Below are positions 61,468 to 64,000 of a stretch of DNA of 64,000 nt, piece after piece. The position numbers were made by a program, and so were the translations under genes. This stretch comes from Woeseiaceae bacterium (GTDB lineage: Bacteria > Pseudomonadota > Gammaproteobacteria > Steroidobacterales > Woeseiaceae). Position 1 is the stretch's first letter. Each line of letters begins with the position of its first letter. Location of the stretch: assembly GCA_021773095.1 (NCBI GenBank), contig JAJFKR010000027.1, forward strand, positions 62,001-126,000, in the 5' to 3' direction. Below the pieces are notes generated by a model that was given only the letters and a program-made list of their open reading frames with translations, searched no databases and had not been told where the DNA came from.

Positions 61468-61929
61468 ATGGAAATCAGTCACGTAATACCGGACAAACGT
61501 GCCGAGGCCAGCCGTCGTGAATTTACATGGCGGACGGTATTGTATGGTTTCTTGCGTTCCCGGCGGCGTAAACACCGTAGATCGCTCGATGATGAAGTCA
61601 TATTTCTGGATTGGCATCATCCATGGCTGTTTTTCCTGTCAACCGGAACCATGTTGCTGTCCTGTGCTGATGCCTTTCTGACCCTACAGTTGATTGAGCG
61701 CGGCATGGTCGAGGTTAATCCCGTCATGAACGCCGTGATGGCGCAAAGTACCGCGCTATTTACGAGCACCAAACTTGCGATGACCGGTTTCGGAATATTT
61801 GTGCTCGTATTCCTTGCGAAGTCACGATTTTTAAACCGCTTCCGAACCGGTGTGTTTCTGACTGTATTCTTCAGTTGCTATGCCTGCCTGGTCTGTTACG
61901 AGCTCGTAAGTCTCTTCAGAATGATGTGA
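61468..61929 (+). CDS. DUF5658 membrane protein
   Basis: This is a 153-residue protein with a basic N-terminal part (RSRRRKHRRS) and three or four TM helices with the pattern SCADAFLTLQLIERGMVEVNPVM typical of DUF5658. Function unknown. ATGs at 61456 and 61468 are both possible; the latter has AGGA at a better distance. Confidence 0.8.
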   Translation: MEISHVIPDKRAEASRREFTWRTVLYGFLRSRRRKHRRSLDDEVIFLDWHHPWLFFLSTGTMLLSCADAFLTLQLIERGMVEVNPVMNAVMAQSTALFTSTKLAMTGFGIFVLVFLAKSRFLNRFRTGVFLTVFFSCYACLVCYELVSLFRMM

Positions 61930-61950
61930 GTCGATTGCATTCCTTCTGAT

Positions 61951-61983
61951 GGGCGCTTGGGATAAACTAGCGCCCCTTTTTTT
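61951..61983 (+). terminator. Rho-independent terminator before sucA
   Basis: GGGCGC (61951-61956) pairs with GCGCCC (61970-61975) across a 13-nt loop and is followed by C and seven T. It ends the DUF5658 transcript, separating it from sucA. Confidence 0.72.
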
Positions 61984-62040
61984 GCACTGGCCGGATTCGT
62001 AGCGCCCGAGATTTCCTGGGCTGCATAAGACCCTGAAAAG

Positions 62041-64000
62041 ATGAGTTATTCCCTCAAAGAACAACTGGCCTCGACGCCTCTGTTCGGCGGCAATGCGAGT
62101 GCCGTCGAATCGCTGTACGAGAAATATCTCGAACAGCCGGACGACGTGCCGGAGGGCTGGCGGGATTATTTCGAGGCGATGGGTAATTCCGACACAGAAA
62201 TTGCGCATTCGCTGATCAGGGAGCGGCTGCTGCAGGAGTCGCGCGATGGCCGCAAGGCGTCACGACTTGTTAAGCGTTCAACACCCGGGGCCGCAAGCTC
62301 GGGTGAGAAGCAGGCGTCTGTTTCCAGGTTGATTCAGGTTTACAGTTTGCGCGGGCATCAGATCGCCGATCTGGATCCGCTGGGTCTGATGGAGCGTCCC
62401 GTACCGGGAGTTCTCAAACTGGATTACCTCGGGCTGGCTGATGCAGATATGGACGGCGAGTTTTTTACCGGTGGTTTGGCGGGCACCAGCGGCGAGCGAA
62501 TGAAGTTGCGCGATATTATTGCGCTGCTGAGGACAATATATTGCGGCAAAATCGGGGCGGAATTTGCGCATGTTTCGAGAGCGCGGGAACGTCTTTGGTT
62601 ACGAAAAAGATTCGAACAGGCCGCTGTAGCAGATATTCTAAGTGACCAGGAACGACTCTATGTTCTGGATCGACTGACCAGCGCGGAGGGTATAGAGCGT
62701 TACCTTCACACTCGCTACGTTGGTCAGAAACGATTCTCTCTCGAGGGCGGCGAGAGTCTGATTCCACTACTTGACGACATCATTCAACAGGGCGGCTCGG
62801 CTGGTATCAGGGAAATCGTTTTCGGCATGGCTCACCGTGGTCGAATAAACGTCCTCGTCAACATACTTGGCAAGTCTCCGGAAGAACTGTTCGAAGAGTT
62901 TGAGGGCAATTACGATCCGGAGGAGTTAAGGGGTTCGGGAGACGTTAAATACCACAAGGGTTTCTCCGCGGACATGAAGACGCCCGGCGGTAATGTCCAT
63001 ATCGTGCTCGCGTTCAATCCATCGCATTTGGAAATCGTCGATCCGGTTGTCGAAGGATCAGTGCGGGCTCGCCAGCAACGCCGCGGCGACAGGGAACACC
63101 AGGAAGTTTTGCCGGTACTAATTCACGGCGATGCGGCGTTTTCAGGTCAGGGCGTCGTTACTGAAACCTTTCAGATGTCACAGATCAATGGATTTCGAAC
63201 AGGCGGAACCGTACACATCGTCGTTAACAATCAGATCGGGTTTACGAGCAGCAGACCGTCAGACGCACGCTCTACGGATTATTGCAGCGACGTTGCGAAA
63301 ATGATCGAAGCGCCCATCTTTCATGTGAATGGCGATGATCCAGAGGCGGTGATTCTGGTTACGCGCCTGGCGCTGCAGTACCGGCAAAAATTTAAAAAGG
63401 ACGTCGTCATCGATCTGGTTTGTTACCGGCGCCTTGGACACAATGAAGCCGATGAACCGTCGGCGACGCAGCCGATCATGTACAAGCAGATCAAAAGTCA
63501 GAAAACGACCCGGCAATTGTACGCTGATCGACTTGTTGCATCTCAGGTAACAACAAATACAGCTGCAACGAAATTGCAGGACGATTACCGCGACCGTCTG
63601 GACCGGGGTGAACATGTGCAGGAAGCATCGCTCGGAATGATCGGCAATGAGTTCACCGTCGATTGGACACCCTTTATCCACACGAAATGGGATGACCCGG
63701 CCGACACAACAATCAGTCCTAAAACCGTCGCCGATATTGGCAGATTGGTAACAACGATCCCGCCGGAGGTGAAACCGCACGGCCGTGTACAACGCATCAT
63801 GGATCAACGTGAAAAAATGCTCGGCGGCGACGTCGATATGGATTGGGGTTTCGCTGAAACAATGGCCTACGCGTCCTTGTTGGAGGAAGGTCACGACGTT
63901 CGCCTGGTCGGTCAGGATAGCGGGCGCGGTACGTTTTTTCATCGACACGCGGTAATACACAATCAGCTCAATAATCGCGAATACACTCCTCTGGAACATG
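62041..64000 (+). CDS. sucA: 2-oxoglutarate dehydrogenase E1 (partial, runs off the window)
   Basis: The first 653 residues of SucA are present and the frame is open to the window edge. The N-terminal peptide, SVSRLIQVYSLRGHQIADLDPLG, GMAHRGRINVL, thiamine-diphosphate-related GDAAFSGQGVV, VVNNQIGFTS and RLGHNEADEP are visible. SucA is the TPP-dependent first subunit of the TCA-cycle 2-oxoglutarate dehydrogenase complex. sucB should follow outside the window. Confidence 0.97.
   Translation, partial: MSYSLKEQLASTPLFGGNASAVESLYEKYLEQPDDVPEGWRDYFEAMGNSDTEIAHSLIRERLLQESRDGRKASRLVKRSTPGAASSGEKQASVSRLIQVYSLRGHQIADLDPLGLMERPVPGVLKLDYLGLADADMDGEFFTGGLAGTSGERMKLRDIIALLRTIYCGKIGAEFAHVSRARERLWLRKRFEQAAVADILSDQERLYVLDRLTSAEGIERYLHTRYVGQKRFSLEGGESLIPLLDDIIQQGGSAGIREIVFGMAHRGRINVLVNILGKSPEELFEEFEGNYDPEELRGSGDVKYHKGFSADMKTPGGNVHIVLAFNPSHLEIVDPVVEGSVRARQQRRGDREHQEVLPVLIHGDAAFSGQGVVTETFQMSQINGFRTGGTVHIVVNNQIGFTSSRPSDARSTDYCSDVAKMIEAPIFHVNGDDPEAVILVTRLALQYRQKFKKDVVIDLVCYRRLGHNEADEPSATQPIMYKQIKSQKTTRQLYADRLVASQVTTNTAATKLQDDYRDRLDRGEHVQEASLGMIGNEFTVDWTPFIHTKWDDPADTTISPKTVADIGRLVTTIPPEVKPHGRVQRIMDQREKMLGGDVDMDWGFAETMAYASLLEEGHDVRLVGQDSGRGTFFHRHAVIHNQLNNREYTPLEH

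Noticed and set aside
63259-63999. 246-codon frame antisense to sucA
   Set aside because: sucA is unmistakable on the plus strand.

Overview
The window is 64 kb of a gammaproteobacterial chromosome with base composition a little above 50% G+C (judged by eye). It has a polar-flagellum regulatory locus (flhF-flhG-fliA, a FleQ-type activator), a PomAB-type stator that suggests a sodium-driven motor, an RND pump, an AlkB alkane hydroxylase, several secreted peptidases/amidohydrolases and a second EF-G of the kind seen in marine gammaproteobacteria. I infer a free-living marine or brackish heterotroph; a finer placement is not supported by what I can see.

Region 1 (1-14.8 kb) is motility and signalling. 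It holds the end of flhF, flhG, fliA, a DUF2802 protein, an HDOD protein, a pilZ-pomB-pomA block on the other strand, a diguanylate cyclase, fleQ (split by a frame change), a voltage-gated ion channel, and a four-gene operon with one PAS histidine kinase and three response regulators. Sigma-28 (FliA) promoter matches with exact 11-bp spacing lie before pomA, before the diguanylate cyclase and before the kinase operon, so one FliA regulon appears to join them.

Region 2 (14.8-33.3 kb) is mostly housekeeping: tRNA-Ser(UGA), tRNA-Arg(CCU), yjbQ, a Bcp-type peroxiredoxin, a GNAT protein, M28 and DUF885 metallopeptidases, a membrane diguanylate cyclase, an ExeA-like ATPase with a long acidic tail, an RND pump pair, rarD, an inverted pair of REP-like sequences, and a stand-alone fusA.

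Region 3 (33.3-47.5 kb) contains an amidohydrolase, an SLC13-type transporter, a 77-residue protein behind a textbook sigma-54 promoter, a membrane dipeptidase, several small DNA-binding genes with clear operator-like repeats, an SPFH protein, a DUF3300 protein and the queC-queE pair.

Region 4 (47.5-64 kb) contains a class II Fic AMP-transferase whose upstream region carries six dyads centred exactly every 35 bp, a PQQ sugar dehydrogenase, fhs, a ToxR/CadC-like regulator with TPRs, arfB, an MFS carrier, a PLP decarboxylase, an OmpW-like porin, a bacteriocin-like peptide gene convergent with a CPBP protease, alkB, a cytochrome c, and the first two thirds of sucA. The strongest candidates for something undescribed are the fic dyad array (48828-49024) and the leader-peptide/CPBP pair (58412-59477).
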